A DNA stretch of 35,700 bases, from the IMG/VR virus record IMGVR_UViG_3300006128_000005, positions 1-35,700 of that record; one strand, 5' to 3'. Positions 29,132-35,700 of the stretch are shown here, piece by piece. This DNA is from a virus. The notes below the pieces were generated by a model that ran no database searches, was not told the DNA's origin, and worked only from the letters and a program-made list of their open reading frames with translations. Every line of letters starts with the position of its first letter. The stretch's first letter is position 1. The translations under genes were made by a program, and so were the position numbers.

Positions 29132-31302
29132 TGGATGACGTAAGCTCTTTAATTCTTGGCGAACAGCCAAAGCCAAAATATTCTGTTCAAGATGTGCAGA
29201 ATATGGTTTTTGGACAAGAAAGTTCTTTTGGCAAAGCTGACACCAGTAAACCAAACTATGCTGGCGCTGTTGGTCCTATGCAAGTCATTCCATCGACTTT
29301 TGAAGGATTAAAGAAAAAAGGGTTAATTCCTAAGCATTACGATATAAACAATCCTGAGCATAATAAAGAAGCTGGTAATGCTTTAATTGCCGATGCTTAT
29401 GACCGTCATGGTGGCGATGTAGATAAAGTGTTGGCCGAATACTATGCTGGACCAAAAGCTATATTACCTAACGGAACAATCAACACCAGCATTAAAGATT
29501 TAAAAAACCCAAATGCACCTAGTGTTGGTCAATATATTGAACAGGCCAAATCTAAGGCTTCACCTTTTGATGAAGTAAGTGATTTAATTTTAGGTGGCAC
29601 AACAACTGAAAAGAAAAAAGAACAGCCTAAAGGTTTTATGGCTGAACTTAAAAAGCCTTTAAGTGAAATGTCCTTAGAGGGTTTCAAAAAAGAATCTATT
29701 CTAGCCCCTGCAATTGAATACACAGCCTCAAGTCTTGGTTTGCCTGGCTTTACAGAAGAAGATAAAAAAGCAGCCCAAGAAAAGCTAATAGAAAAAGGCA
29801 AAGGTTTGGTTGGCGGTGTTAAACAAATTATTCAACACCCAATTGAAACCGCTAAAGCTATTGGAACAGAAGTTGTTGAGCATCCTGGACGTTTAATTGG
29901 TGAAACTATTAAAGGCACTATTTACGATCCTGAGTTAGCTTTAATACCTGGTAACGCATCTAAAAAGGTGGTTGCAAAAGGTGTGGAAACTGCTGCTGAG
30001 GCTGCTAAGCCTGTTATAAAAACCGTAGCTGAACAATTTGGCAAACAAGAACCAGCGCTTGCTGGTGTTGGCGCTGCCGAAGTTCCTGTTATTAGAAACC
30101 GAATTGAAAGAGCAAAAGAACTGCCTATTCCAATTGAGCTTTCTAAGGATCAGGCAACTCGTAAATTTGGCGATGTTCAATTTGCTAGAGAAACAGCTAA
30201 AGATCCAGTTTTGGGCCAGCCTTTGCAAGAACACTATGCAATCCAAAACCAAAAGATTCAGGACAATTTAAACCAGCTAATTGAAATGACAGGCGCAGAA
30301 CATGCTGGTGTTGGTGCGCCTGAACTTGGCTCTATGCTAGATAAAGTTGTAAGCGCTGAAAAAGAAAGACGCTACAAACAAATAGAACCAGCTTATACAG
30401 CGGCAAGAGAAGCAGGACACATGAGTGAACCTATTCAAATTGACGCTTTGCAAAAATACTTAAAAAACCATGAAGCTGAGGCAATCAACGCTCCAGTTTT
30501 GACTTCCGTTGAAAAGAAATTAGAAACGCTACAAAAAGGCGGTCAAATTTCTATTAATGATTTGGAAGAGATTCGCAAAATGACAGGCAACCTAGCACAG
30601 CAAGGTGGCCCAAATGCTCATTATGGTAAAGAAGTTGTTAAGCTAATTGACAAGCTAACCGAAAACAAAGGTGGCGATCTTTATAAAAACGCAAGAGCAA
30701 TCAATACCGCTTATATGAAGGAGTTTGAGAATACTCCTGTAATCCGAGATATTGTGGCTATTAATCCAAAAACAAAGCAAAGGTCAGTTGCTATAGAGAA
30801 CGTAATAGATCGAGCCATGTTTAAAGGCCCAACTTCTGATGTAAAACAATTATTTACATCCTTAGAACGCATTCCTGAGGGTCAAAAAATGATCAACGAG
30901 TTGCGTGGCGCTGTTGCTGAAAGGATTAGAGATGAAGCTACTAAAGGTGTTGGGCGAGATATTAATGGTAAGCCTTATGTTTCTACTGCCGCTCTTGATA
31001 AAATCATTGTTAACCTCGACAAAAGCGGAAAACTAGAATATATATTTGGCAAAAAAGGCGCTGAATATTACAGAACTTTAAATGAAGTTACTAAAGATTT
31101 ACAAACAGCCCCACAAGGTGCTGTAAATACTTCAGGAACAACATCAACTTTATTGGCTGCTTTGGGTGAGATGGCTGTGCAAGGTGCAACAACTGGAGTT
31201 CCAGTTCCAGCAGTAATGATTGGCAAGCATCTTGTTAAAAAACACCAAACTAAGCAAAAAATAAATAAAATCAATCAATTCATAAATTATGGCAAGGAAT
31301 AA
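29131..31302 (+). CDS. Ejected virion protein with lytic transglycosylase domain (P22 gp16-position)
   Basis: 723 residues. The N-terminal SLT domain has the catalytic glutamate E30 in GQESSFG, then GAVGPMQVIPSTFEGL (45-60) and AEYYAGP (102-108). It would cut peptidoglycan locally during DNA entry. A short motif is repeated around the domain: DDVSSLILGEQ (2-12) and FDEVSDLILGG (about 147-157). The remainder is long, helical and Lys/Glu-rich, ending with a hydrophobic stretch near the C-terminus. P22 gp16 occupies the same place in gene order. Confidence 0.8.
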   Translation: MDDVSSLILGEQPKPKYSVQDVQNMVFGQESSFGKADTSKPNYAGAVGPMQVIPSTFEGLKKKGLIPKHYDINNPEHNKEAGNALIADAYDRHGGDVDKVLAEYYAGPKAILPNGTINTSIKDLKNPNAPSVGQYIEQAKSKASPFDEVSDLILGGTTTEKKKEQPKGFMAELKKPLSEMSLEGFKKESILAPAIEYTASSLGLPGFTEEDKKAAQEKLIEKGKGLVGGVKQIIQHPIETAKAIGTEVVEHPGRLIGETIKGTIYDPELALIPGNASKKVVAKGVETAAEAAKPVIKTVAEQFGKQEPALAGVGAAEVPVIRNRIERAKELPIPIELSKDQATRKFGDVQFARETAKDPVLGQPLQEHYAIQNQKIQDNLNQLIEMTGAEHAGVGAPELGSMLDKVVSAEKERRYKQIEPAYTAAREAGHMSEPIQIDALQKYLKNHEAEAINAPVLTSVEKKLETLQKGGQISINDLEEIRKMTGNLAQQGGPNAHYGKEVVKLIDKLTENKGGDLYKNARAINTAYMKEFENTPVIRDIVAINPKTKQRSVAIENVIDRAMFKGPTSDVKQLFTSLERIPEGQKMINELRGAVAERIRDEATKGVGRDINGKPYVSTAALDKIIVNLDKSGKLEYIFGKKGAEYYRTLNEVTKDLQTAPQGAVNTSGTTSTLLAALGEMAVQGATTGVPVPAVMIGKHLVKKHQTKQKINKINQFINYGKE

Positions 31303-31304
31303 CT

Positions 31305-31850
31305 ATGTCAGTCTTACTATCTCCTATTGGTAACGGATTTCAGTTTTTTACCACCACAGGCTTGCCATTAGCTGGCGGTTATTTATACACATACCAGGCT
31401 GGTTCAACAACTCCTTTGACCACTTATTCTGATAGTAATGGCGCTTATCCTAACACCAACCCTATTGTATTAGGCACAGATGGCAGGCCCCAAGTAGAGA
31501 TCTGGTTTACTTCAGGATATAACTACAAGATTGTTTTGACTGATTCTAGTAATAACACCATTCAAACTTATGACAACCTTTATGGAATTCAAAACGCTAC
31601 CTCAAGTGGCACAACAGTTCCATCAGGCGCAATTATTATGTGGTCAGGTTCTATTGGTTCTATTCCTAGTGGCTATGTTTTATGTAATGGTTCTAACGGC
31701 ACAGCCGATCTAAGAGACCATTTTATAGTTGGCGCTGGAAACTCTTATTCAGTAGCCTCAAACGGTGGTTTTACTAATAACACAACAGTTACATCAGGTG
31801 GCACAAATAATCCACTTTATTATGCTTTAGCATTTATACAAAAGACATAA
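31305..31850 (+). CDS. Tail collar-domain protein
   Basis: 181 residues. The N-terminal half (FQFFTTTGLPLAGGYLYTYQ, LGTDGRPQVEIWFTSGYNYK) is a virion-attachment domain found at the start of many podovirus fibres and spikes. The second half is a phage tail-collar domain: PSGAIIMWSGSIGSIPSGYV, LCNGSNGTADLRDHFIVGAG. The gene takes the place of the P22 tailspike downstream of the ejection genes but lacks a long beta-helix, so it could be an adaptor or short fibre. Confidence 0.8.
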   Translation: MSVLLSPIGNGFQFFTTTGLPLAGGYLYTYQAGSTTPLTTYSDSNGAYPNTNPIVLGTDGRPQVEIWFTSGYNYKIVLTDSSNNTIQTYDNLYGIQNATSSGTTVPSGAIIMWSGSIGSIPSGYVLCNGSNGTADLRDHFIVGAGNSYSVASNGGFTNNTTVTSGGTNNPLYYALAFIQKT

Positions 31851-31859
31851 GGTGAAATT

Positions 31860-32066
31860 ATGTCTGATATTGATCCAGTTAAAGTTGGTGTAATGTGGCA
31901 AAAAGTTGAAGCTATGGAGCATGAAGTATCCGAGCTAAGAGCAGACGTAAAAGAATTATTAAGTCTTGCTAATAAATCCAAAGGTGGCCTGTGGGCTGGC
32001 ATGATGGTGATTTCTGCTGTTTCCAGTTTTGTTGGTTTTTTGATACATTACTTTACGCAAAAATGA
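31860..32066 (+). CDS. Small membrane protein, XhlA/holin-like
   Basis: 68 residues. A helical, coiled-coil-like N-terminal half (WQKVEAMEHEVSELRADVKE) is followed by one transmembrane span (GMMVISAVSSFVGFLIHYF, about 48-66) and a short basic tail. The layout resembles XhlA-type lysis accessories. It opens the lysis cassette; holin or anti-holin roles are inferred. Confidence 0.6.
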   Translation: MSDIDPVKVGVMWQKVEAMEHEVSELRADVKELLSLANKSKGGLWAGMMVISAVSSFVGFLIHYFTQK

Positions 32067-32069
32067 ACC

Positions 32070-32519
32070 ATGTCCGACCCATTTGGTATCTCGCAAGGGG
32101 TGCAATCTCTTAGCGGAAGTCTTGATGCAAGTCGAGAAGCCAGCAAGAAGTTATCTAAAAGCATTGAGGGTATTCAACAGGACGGTGTAGATTTAGCGCA
32201 AAAAAGGGCAAATGAAAGGCGCAGAGCCTTAAAAGAAGCAGAATTTAAGAAGCAAACAGCGTTGATTAAAGCGCTAGAAGATTGGAAGCGAAAGAAGCAA
32301 ATCTCCGATGAGGAGGCAAAGTTAAAAATAGACTTTGTAAAGAAATATGGCGCTAAAGAATGGGATGCTGTTTTGAAGATTAAATTAGATATTGAAAACT
32401 TGGAACGTGCTGCAAATGAAGCGTTTCAGCATGATTTAAGAGAAGTTCGCAAGGTGCAGTTTTATTGTTTTGCTTTAGCGGCTGTAATAGCCTGGTATTT
32501 AACATGGGGTATTAAATGA
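32070..32519 (+). CDS. Coiled-coil protein with C-terminal membrane span
   Basis: 149 residues. Long charged helices (KRANERRRALKEAEFKKQTA, ALEDWKRKKQISDEEAKLK) precede a C-terminal hydrophobic span (VQFYCFALAAVIAWYLTWG). It is tail-anchored in topology, encoded within the lysis cassette with only three bases to the previous gene and an ATGA overlap with the next. Specific function unknown; could be a lysis regulator or membrane-anchoring factor. Confidence 0.6.
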   Translation: MSDPFGISQGVQSLSGSLDASREASKKLSKSIEGIQQDGVDLAQKRANERRRALKEAEFKKQTALIKALEDWKRKKQISDEEAKLKIDFVKKYGAKEWDAVLKIKLDIENLERAANEAFQHDLREVRKVQFYCFALAAVIAWYLTWGIK

Positions 32520-32752
32520 ACGAAATAATGACTCATATACTTACTGGAAAAGATAATCAAACCCACTGCATAGCTCGTTGGGCTTGGATGCTTGGTTTCT
32601 TTTTAGTGGGTGGTTCAGCTATATATTTAATATATGCTGGCAAGGAAATTAGTCTGACAGAGTTAGCTGGTGCGCTTGGAATCATTTCAGGTTCAGGCGC
32701 TGCATCTGTTGCAGGAAAACAATTATCAGGATCGGAGCCTGACCCACAATGA
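32516..32752 (+). CDS. Holin candidate
   Basis: 78 residues with two hydrophobic segments: WAWMLGFFLVGGSAIYLIYA (about 22-41) and ELAGALGIISGSGAASVAG (about 49-67), joined by a short charged turn (GKEISLT). The N-terminal THILTGKDNQTHCIAR is a familiar opening for small phage membrane proteins near endolysins. Among the three small membrane proteins here it has the most holin-like topology. Coupled by ATGA on both sides. Confidence 0.65.
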   Translation: MNEIMTHILTGKDNQTHCIARWAWMLGFFLVGGSAIYLIYAGKEISLTELAGALGIISGSGAASVAGKQLSGSEPDPQ

Positions 32753-33177
32753 GTTTTTTATTTAATCTATTAGGCGGTCTAGGTGGACAAGTCTACATTT
32801 ATTTGGCTTTGGTTTTTGGTGGTTTTAGTGCTGGGTTTTATGTTGAGCATTTACGATATGCTGAATATAAAACTGAGGTTGTGGCAGCAGGAGAAAGACA
32901 GATTGCAGAAAACAAAGCCAAGGCAAAAGAACAGGAGATAATTAATGAAAATGTTTCAAAATCTTATCAAGATAACATCAATAACATCCATGCTTTTTAT
33001 GGCAGGATGCTCGACACCAGTGGCGGTGCAATGCCCCCCAATGGCACAGCCACCATCACAATTAATGGTCAAACCCATAACTTATTATCTGTTGCCGAGC
33101 AATGCGCCCAAACAACCCAGCAACTAGAATCTTTACAAGATTGGATAAACCAACAAGTAGGCTTAAATGACAAATGA
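32749..33177 (+). CDS. Inner-membrane spanin, Rz-like
   Basis: 142 residues. One N-terminal membrane span (VYIYLALVFGGFSAGFYV, about 15-32), then a charged helical region (YKTEVVAAGERQIAENKAKA, KEQEIINENVSKSY) for the periplasm: the Rz layout. A complete Rz1-like lipoprotein gene is nested in another frame (32945-33127). With Rz1 it would fuse inner and outer membranes at the last step of lysis. It overlaps the endolysin by 11 nt. Confidence 0.8.
   Translation: MSFLFNLLGGLGGQVYIYLALVFGGFSAGFYVEHLRYAEYKTEVVAAGERQIAENKAKAKEQEIINENVSKSYQDNINNIHAFYGRMLDTSGGAMPPNGTATITINGQTHNLLSVAEQCAQTTQQLESLQDWINQQVGLNDK
32945..33127 (+). CDS. Outer-membrane spanin lipoprotein, Rz1-like, nested inside Rz
   Basis: 60 residues in the +1 frame wholly inside the Rz gene. 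The signal peptide MKMFQNLIKITSITSM ends in the lipobox LFMAGC with C22 as the lipidation site. The mature 39-residue part is Pro-rich (PVAVQCPPMAQPPSQL), typical for Rz1. CAGGAGATAA stands just before the ATG at 32945, supporting independent translation. Nested Rz/Rz1 genes are known from lambda; this is a clear example. Confidence 0.85.
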   Translation: MKMFQNLIKITSITSMLFMAGCSTPVAVQCPPMAQPPSQLMVKPITYYLLPSNAPKQPSN

Positions 33178-33763
33178 ACAACTAACAGCATTAGGTATTG
33201 ACGCTAAATGGCTAGAACCTTTAAATGCAACCTTTGATAAATACGAAATTAATACACCAAAGCGCCAGGCTGCCTTTATTGGACAATGCCAGCATGAGTC
33301 TAATAACTTTAAAACTCTAGAAGAGAATCTTCACTATTCCGCTGCTGCTTTAATGAGAGTTTGGCCCAGCCGTTTCCCTGATATGGATACTGCTGAAAAG
33401 TATGAAAACAATCCTGAAAAGATAGCTAATAAGGTTTATGGCGGTAGAGCAGATTTAGGCAATACCCAAGATGGGGATGGATGGAAATTTCATGGACGAG
33501 GAATTATTCAACTTACTGGTCGTAGCAACTACACTGTATGTGGTGATGCAATTAATCGTCCACTAACCGATACACCTGAATTACTACTACAGCCTGAAAA
33601 TGCTGTTATGTCCGCTGGCTGGTTTTGGAATAAAAAGGGCCTAAATGCACTTGCCGATGCCGAAGATTACACAACAATGACAAAACGTATCAATGGTGGC
33701 ACACTAGGTATAGATCACCGTATTTCCGCAATTCACAAAGCAATGGATATTTTAGGAGCATAA
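33167..33763 (+). CDS. Endolysin, glycoside hydrolase family 19
   Basis: 198 residues, a single GH19 (chitinase-like) domain that cuts the glycan strands of peptidoglycan. FIGQCQHESNNFKTLEENLH (38-57) carries the catalytic acid E44 and second acid candidate E53; FHGRGIIQLTGRSNY (108-122) and SAGWFWNKKGLNALAD are family signatures. No signal peptide is visible, so release would depend on the holin. It is the last enzyme of the lysis cassette. Confidence 0.9.
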   Translation: MTNEQLTALGIDAKWLEPLNATFDKYEINTPKRQAAFIGQCQHESNNFKTLEENLHYSAAALMRVWPSRFPDMDTAEKYENNPEKIANKVYGGRADLGNTQDGDGWKFHGRGIIQLTGRSNYTVCGDAINRPLTDTPELLLQPENAVMSAGWFWNKKGLNALADAEDYTTMTKRINGGTLGIDHRISAIHKAMDILGA

Positions 33764-33764
33764 A

Positions 33765-33980
33765 ATGAAAGCAGACAATTTTAAGATTACAGGCGCTGCA
33801 AGCGCTGGAAAAATTAAAGGCCACTATGTGGTAGAGCGAGAGCATGAAAAGGCCACAGAGCATGAATTAAAGCGTTTGGAAGCCAAACTAGATAAACACA
33901 TGAGCCTCCCAATGGAAAAAGCGCATCCTGAAGGCAAAAGCCAAGCAGAAGCGCCTCTTCCAAATATGCGGAAATACTAA
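33765..33980 (+). CDS. Hypothetical 71-residue protein at the end of the late region
   Basis: MKADNFKITGAASAGKIKGH then a Glu/His/Lys-rich helix (REHEKATEHELKRLEAKLDK) and a Pro-rich tail. It starts one base after the endolysin stop. Its stop overlaps the stop of the oppositely oriented 68-residue gene, so the two transcription units collide here with no visible terminator. Not recognised. Confidence 0.6.
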   Translation: MKADNFKITGAASAGKIKGHYVVEREHEKATEHELKRLEAKLDKHMSLPMEKAHPEGKSQAEAPLPNMRKY

Positions 33981-34183
33981 GTAATTCTGTTTACCTTAGC
34001 CTTTTTCATTGCTGCCTCATATTGCTTCTTGGCTTGATCGTCAAGTTTGCGTAGAGGCAGTTCTTGATAGTGCTTCCATTTTTCATGGTATTCAGGCAAT
34101 TCTGAGGGTGGAATCCAGCCATATTTCAACCTCCACCTTTCAGTAATATCTGTTCCTGATGCGGTCCAAATAAAATCACTCAT
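33977..34183 (-). CDS. Hypothetical 68-residue protein, last gene of the leftward operon
   Basis: MSDFIWTASGTDITERWRLK followed by YGWIPPSELPEYHEKWKHYQ and a Lys-rich helical end. The YGW-PPSE-PE...W pattern looks familiar from small phage proteins but I cannot name a family. Start overlaps the preceding gene (ATGA). Confidence 0.65.
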   Translation of the reverse strand: MSDFIWTASGTDITERWRLKYGWIPPSELPEYHEKWKHYQELPLRKLDDQAKKQYEAAMKKAKVNRIT

Positions 34184-34377
34184 GCAAGCCCCTCCAGTTC
34201 GTCCATAATATTCATCGCATAGGCCCTGGCTGTAGCTTGATCTAAGGTTGTATAAATGTCAATGTGCTTAATTGCAGTCTTTATAGCCTCATTCCAAGCC
34301 ATCTCCCATAACTTTTGGGCCGTTCCATCTTCAGGAGCATCAGGAAACCGCTCCTTAAATATTTCCTTTCTTAGCAT
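34180..34377 (-). CDS. Hypothetical 65-residue protein
   Basis: MLRKEIFKERFPDAPEDGTA then WEMAWNEAIKTAIKHIDIYT: helical and acidic. AGGAGTTGC stands before the ATG. It follows the SSB-like gene by nine bases in the recombination operon. Not recognised. Confidence 0.65.
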   Translation of the reverse strand: MLRKEIFKERFPDAPEDGTAQKLWEMAWNEAIKTAIKHIDIYTTLDQATARAYAMNIMDELEGLA

Positions 34378-34386
34378 AGCAACTCC

Positions 34387-34641
34387 TTAAAACGGAATAT
34401 CTTCTTCAAGTTGGCTTAAATTCTGTGGCGCAGAATGTCCTTGAGGTTTATCTTCAGGCTCGTTTAAGTAAGCAAAAATTGAACCTTCTTTCATAGCAAA
34501 CACAGGAATGGTTTCTATTTTTAACATTAGCCCATGCTTGGTTTCCATAACTACACCAATAGACTGGTATTTCTTTTTAGATTTACCTTCTTTATCGGTA
34601 TATTCCGAAACCGCTGCTTTTACAAAGTATTTAACTGACAT
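34387..34641 (-). CDS. Mini single-stranded-DNA-binding-like protein
   Basis: 84 residues. A beta-rich body (KYFVKAAVSEYTDKEGKSKK, IGVVMETKHGLMLKIETIPV) is followed by a short linker and the acidic C-terminus LEEDIPF, which closely resembles the SSB C-terminal tip (DDIPF) that recruits DNA-repair partners. Bacterial SSB is about twice this size. The gene lies near an exonuclease and an annealing protein, where phage SSBs are often found. SSB function is inferred from tail and context, as the body is too short for confident OB-fold assignment. Confidence 0.65.
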   Translation of the reverse strand: MSVKYFVKAAVSEYTDKEGKSKKKYQSIGVVMETKHGLMLKIETIPVFAMKEGSIFAYLNEPEDKPQGHSAPQNLSQLEEDIPF

Positions 34642-34643
34642 TT

Positions 34644-34817
34644 TTATTCCTCTTCCGTAGTTTCTAGTTGTGAATTACCCATAATTCCGATATCTTTTGC
34701 TCCAACATATGCTTTTAACTGGCCATTTAACCAGTTTGTAAGCTCTGCTTTATCAATAAGATGAGTGTTATATCCAGCAATATTGCATGAATAGATTAGT
34801 TTTATTTCCTTAAGCAT
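34644..34817 (-). CDS. Hypothetical 57-residue protein
   Basis: MLKEIKLIYSCNIAGYNTHL then DKAELTNWLNGQLKAYVGAK and an acidic end (LETTEEE). It overlaps the exonuclease gene by 8 nt and is separated by two bases from the SSB-like gene; GAGGAA at its end serves as the next ribosome-binding site. Tight packing supports it as a real gene; family unknown. Confidence 0.65.
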   Translation of the reverse strand: MLKEIKLIYSCNIAGYNTHLIDKAELTNWLNGQLKAYVGAKDIGIMGNSQLETTEEE

Positions 34818-35493
34818 TTTTGCTCTCCATTAAATTTACTTCCTCCTCAACTTCACTTAAAAAACTATTAATTTCAGCTTCCATAAAAAGAATAAACTCT
34901 GCATCCCTTGGAATACGCTTTATAAACAACTGGCTGCGTTCAGGCATTCTAGGATCAAACGATACAAAGTCGCACCATTTACGTCCTGTAACCGCCATTT
35001 GCGCTTGCATTTGTATTATGTATTTATTTGGTGGCTCGTCTGCCTTTATATAGGACCAATGTGTAGGAGAGTTAGGACATTTAATTTCAATAAGTCCATC
35101 GTCCCCAACCAGGCCATCAGGAGAACAACCAAACCACTTAATTTTAGGATGATCGACAAAAGGGATTTGATCGACAAAATTACCAGTTGCAACTTCATAA
35201 GCTACCCTCGCTTGCGGTTCAGTTAAAGTTCCCCATTCCATTGATGCGTTGGTGTAAGATGGCTCTAGGGCCTTTGTAACTCGTTGTAAGGCAAGCTCAA
35301 TCAGGTAGTTAACTCGACTAACTGAAGGCCCTGTCTTTGTCTTTGAGAGTATGTCGGCAACCCTAGAGGCCGTTACTTTTCCAAGGCGCATTTGATGCCA
35401 TTCATTTGTGCCTTGTTTTACGGTTAGGTCCACAAGCCCAGCAAATGGTATTGGTTCAACGGCTATGCGATCTTCTGTTGTAAATGTTGTCAT
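34810..35493 (-). CDS. YqaJ/lambda-type exonuclease
   Basis: 227 residues. The N-terminal EWHQMRLGKVTASRVADILS (31-50) is the YqaJ signature. The nuclease core contains EWGTLTEPQARVAYE, then WFGCSPDGLVGDDGLIEIKC with the D and E-x-K catalytic residues, and the helical end KYIIQMQAQMAVTGRKW. Such enzymes digest one strand of a double-strand end for the annealing protein encoded upstream in the same operon. Its ATG lies in the 24-nt repeat and overlaps the preceding stop. Confidence 0.9.
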   Translation of the reverse strand: MTTFTTEDRIAVEPIPFAGLVDLTVKQGTNEWHQMRLGKVTASRVADILSKTKTGPSVSRVNYLIELALQRVTKALEPSYTNASMEWGTLTEPQARVAYEVATGNFVDQIPFVDHPKIKWFGCSPDGLVGDDGLIEIKCPNSPTHWSYIKADEPPNKYIIQMQAQMAVTGRKWCDFVSFDPRMPERSQLFIKRIPRDAEFILFMEAEINSFLSEVEEEVNLMESKNA

Positions 35494-35513
35494 TTCTCTT
35501 GTGCCTTTCTTAG
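35490..35513 (-). repeat. 24-nt direct repeat at a gene junction, copy 2
   Basis: Second copy of the repeat at 342-365. Here it encodes the true C-terminus of the 145-residue protein and carries the ribosome-binding region and ATG of the exonuclease gene. Confidence 0.85.
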
Positions 35514-35700
35514 TATTGCTCTAGCAAAATCAATCACCAACTTGTATTCAGAATAATGAAATGTATTTGCTGCCATTTTCAATATTTCCTCATCTGTTAG
35601 GTCTGCTGGATGGGTGTAGAGTGGTTCTGCACCTTCTACAGGTGCTTGATAAATACTCCAATACCCATCTGTATCTTTGCTTCTCCACGCTACTGGTTCA
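35490..35700 (-). CDS. C-terminal part of the 145-residue protein that crosses the joint
   Basis: Continuation of the leftward gene that starts at 345. This stretch encodes about residues 77-145 (the first part duplicated because of the 118-bp overlap) and ends at TGA 35492-35490. The C-terminus reads ARAILRKAQEK. The stop overlaps the ATG of the downstream exonuclease as ATGA, which indicates translational coupling. No start is present in this fragment; it is not a separate gene. Confidence 0.85.
   Translation of the reverse strand, partial: EPVAWRSKDTDGYWSIYQAPVEGAEPLYTHPADLTDEEILKMAANTFHYSEYKLVIDFARAILRKAQEK
35583..35700. repeat. Right copy of the 118-bp terminal identity
   Basis: Exact copy of bases 1-118. 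It holds the middle part of the leftward 145-residue gene whose start is at 345 and whose stop is at 35490 on the circle. Confidence 0.95.

Noticed and set aside
1-35700. tRNA genes, CRISPR arrays, insertion sequences, integrase and attachment sites
   Set aside because: Reading of the gaps, all under 300 bases, showed no cloverleaf, regular repeat array, transposase or recombinase sequence; a tRNA scan was not possible here.

Overview
The window is one complete, circularly closed genome of a small podovirus-type tailed phage. Bases 1-118 are repeated exactly at 35583-35700, and a reading frame continues in frame across that joint, so the unique circle is 35,582 bp. The head, neck and ejection genes are recognisably P22-like by protein family. 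The lysis genes (Rz, a nested Rz1 lipoprotein and a GH19 endolysin) imply a Gram-negative host with an outer membrane. The AT-leaning sequence and the style of the small genes remind me of phages from freshwater Betaproteobacteria, but that host guess is inference. I see no integrase, CI-type repressor, tRNA, CRISPR array or insertion sequence.

Layout. (1) A leftward operon starts near 1770, runs through the circular joint and ends at 33977. It holds small unknown genes, a Sak3/DUF1071 single-strand annealing protein, a YqaJ-type exonuclease and a tiny SSB-like protein with an acidic DIPF tail: a recombination module. (2) 1722-1890 is a divergent control region with two promoter candidates and an 18-bp dyad, beside a Cro/YdaS-like regulator. 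(3) 1891-5281, rightward: the regulator, a DUF1376 replication-type protein, a cytosine methyltransferase-like protein, a possible PD-(D/E)XK protein, a Ref-like nuclease and several microproteins. (4) 5282-6603, leftward: a SprT-like metalloprotease and a calcineurin-like phosphoesterase, inverted within the rightward region. (5) 6658-10101, rightward: a small VRR-NUC/resolvase-like nuclease, a Zn-ribbon/AT-hook protein, a GroES-like co-chaperonin, small conserved phage proteins and a ParB-methyltransferase fusion. (6) 10122-16578: terminase small and large subunits, portal, scaffold, coat and a probable surface protein. (7) 16688-23136: a long cluster of fibre and small beta-rich modules containing a free-standing HNH-AP2 endonuclease. 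(8) 23145-31302: gp4-like and gp10-like neck proteins, a small protein in the needle-gene position, a GNAT acetyltransferase and three ejection-type proteins, the last with a transglycosylase domain. (9) 31305-33980: a collar-domain protein, three small membrane proteins (holin candidates), Rz/Rz1, endolysin and one unknown gene.

The genes form an ordinary virulent-style cycle: divergent early control, recombination and replication, headful-type packaging into a P22-like capsid, injection through a short tail whose ejected proteins include a wall-cutting enzyme, then holin-endolysin-spanin lysis. The most notable points are the GroES homologue, a beta domain inserted in both neck proteins (one copy itself interrupted by another domain), a C-terminal motif shared by two fibre genes, the inverted SprT/phosphoesterase pair, and a 24-nt sequence repeated at two gene junctions of the recombination operon.
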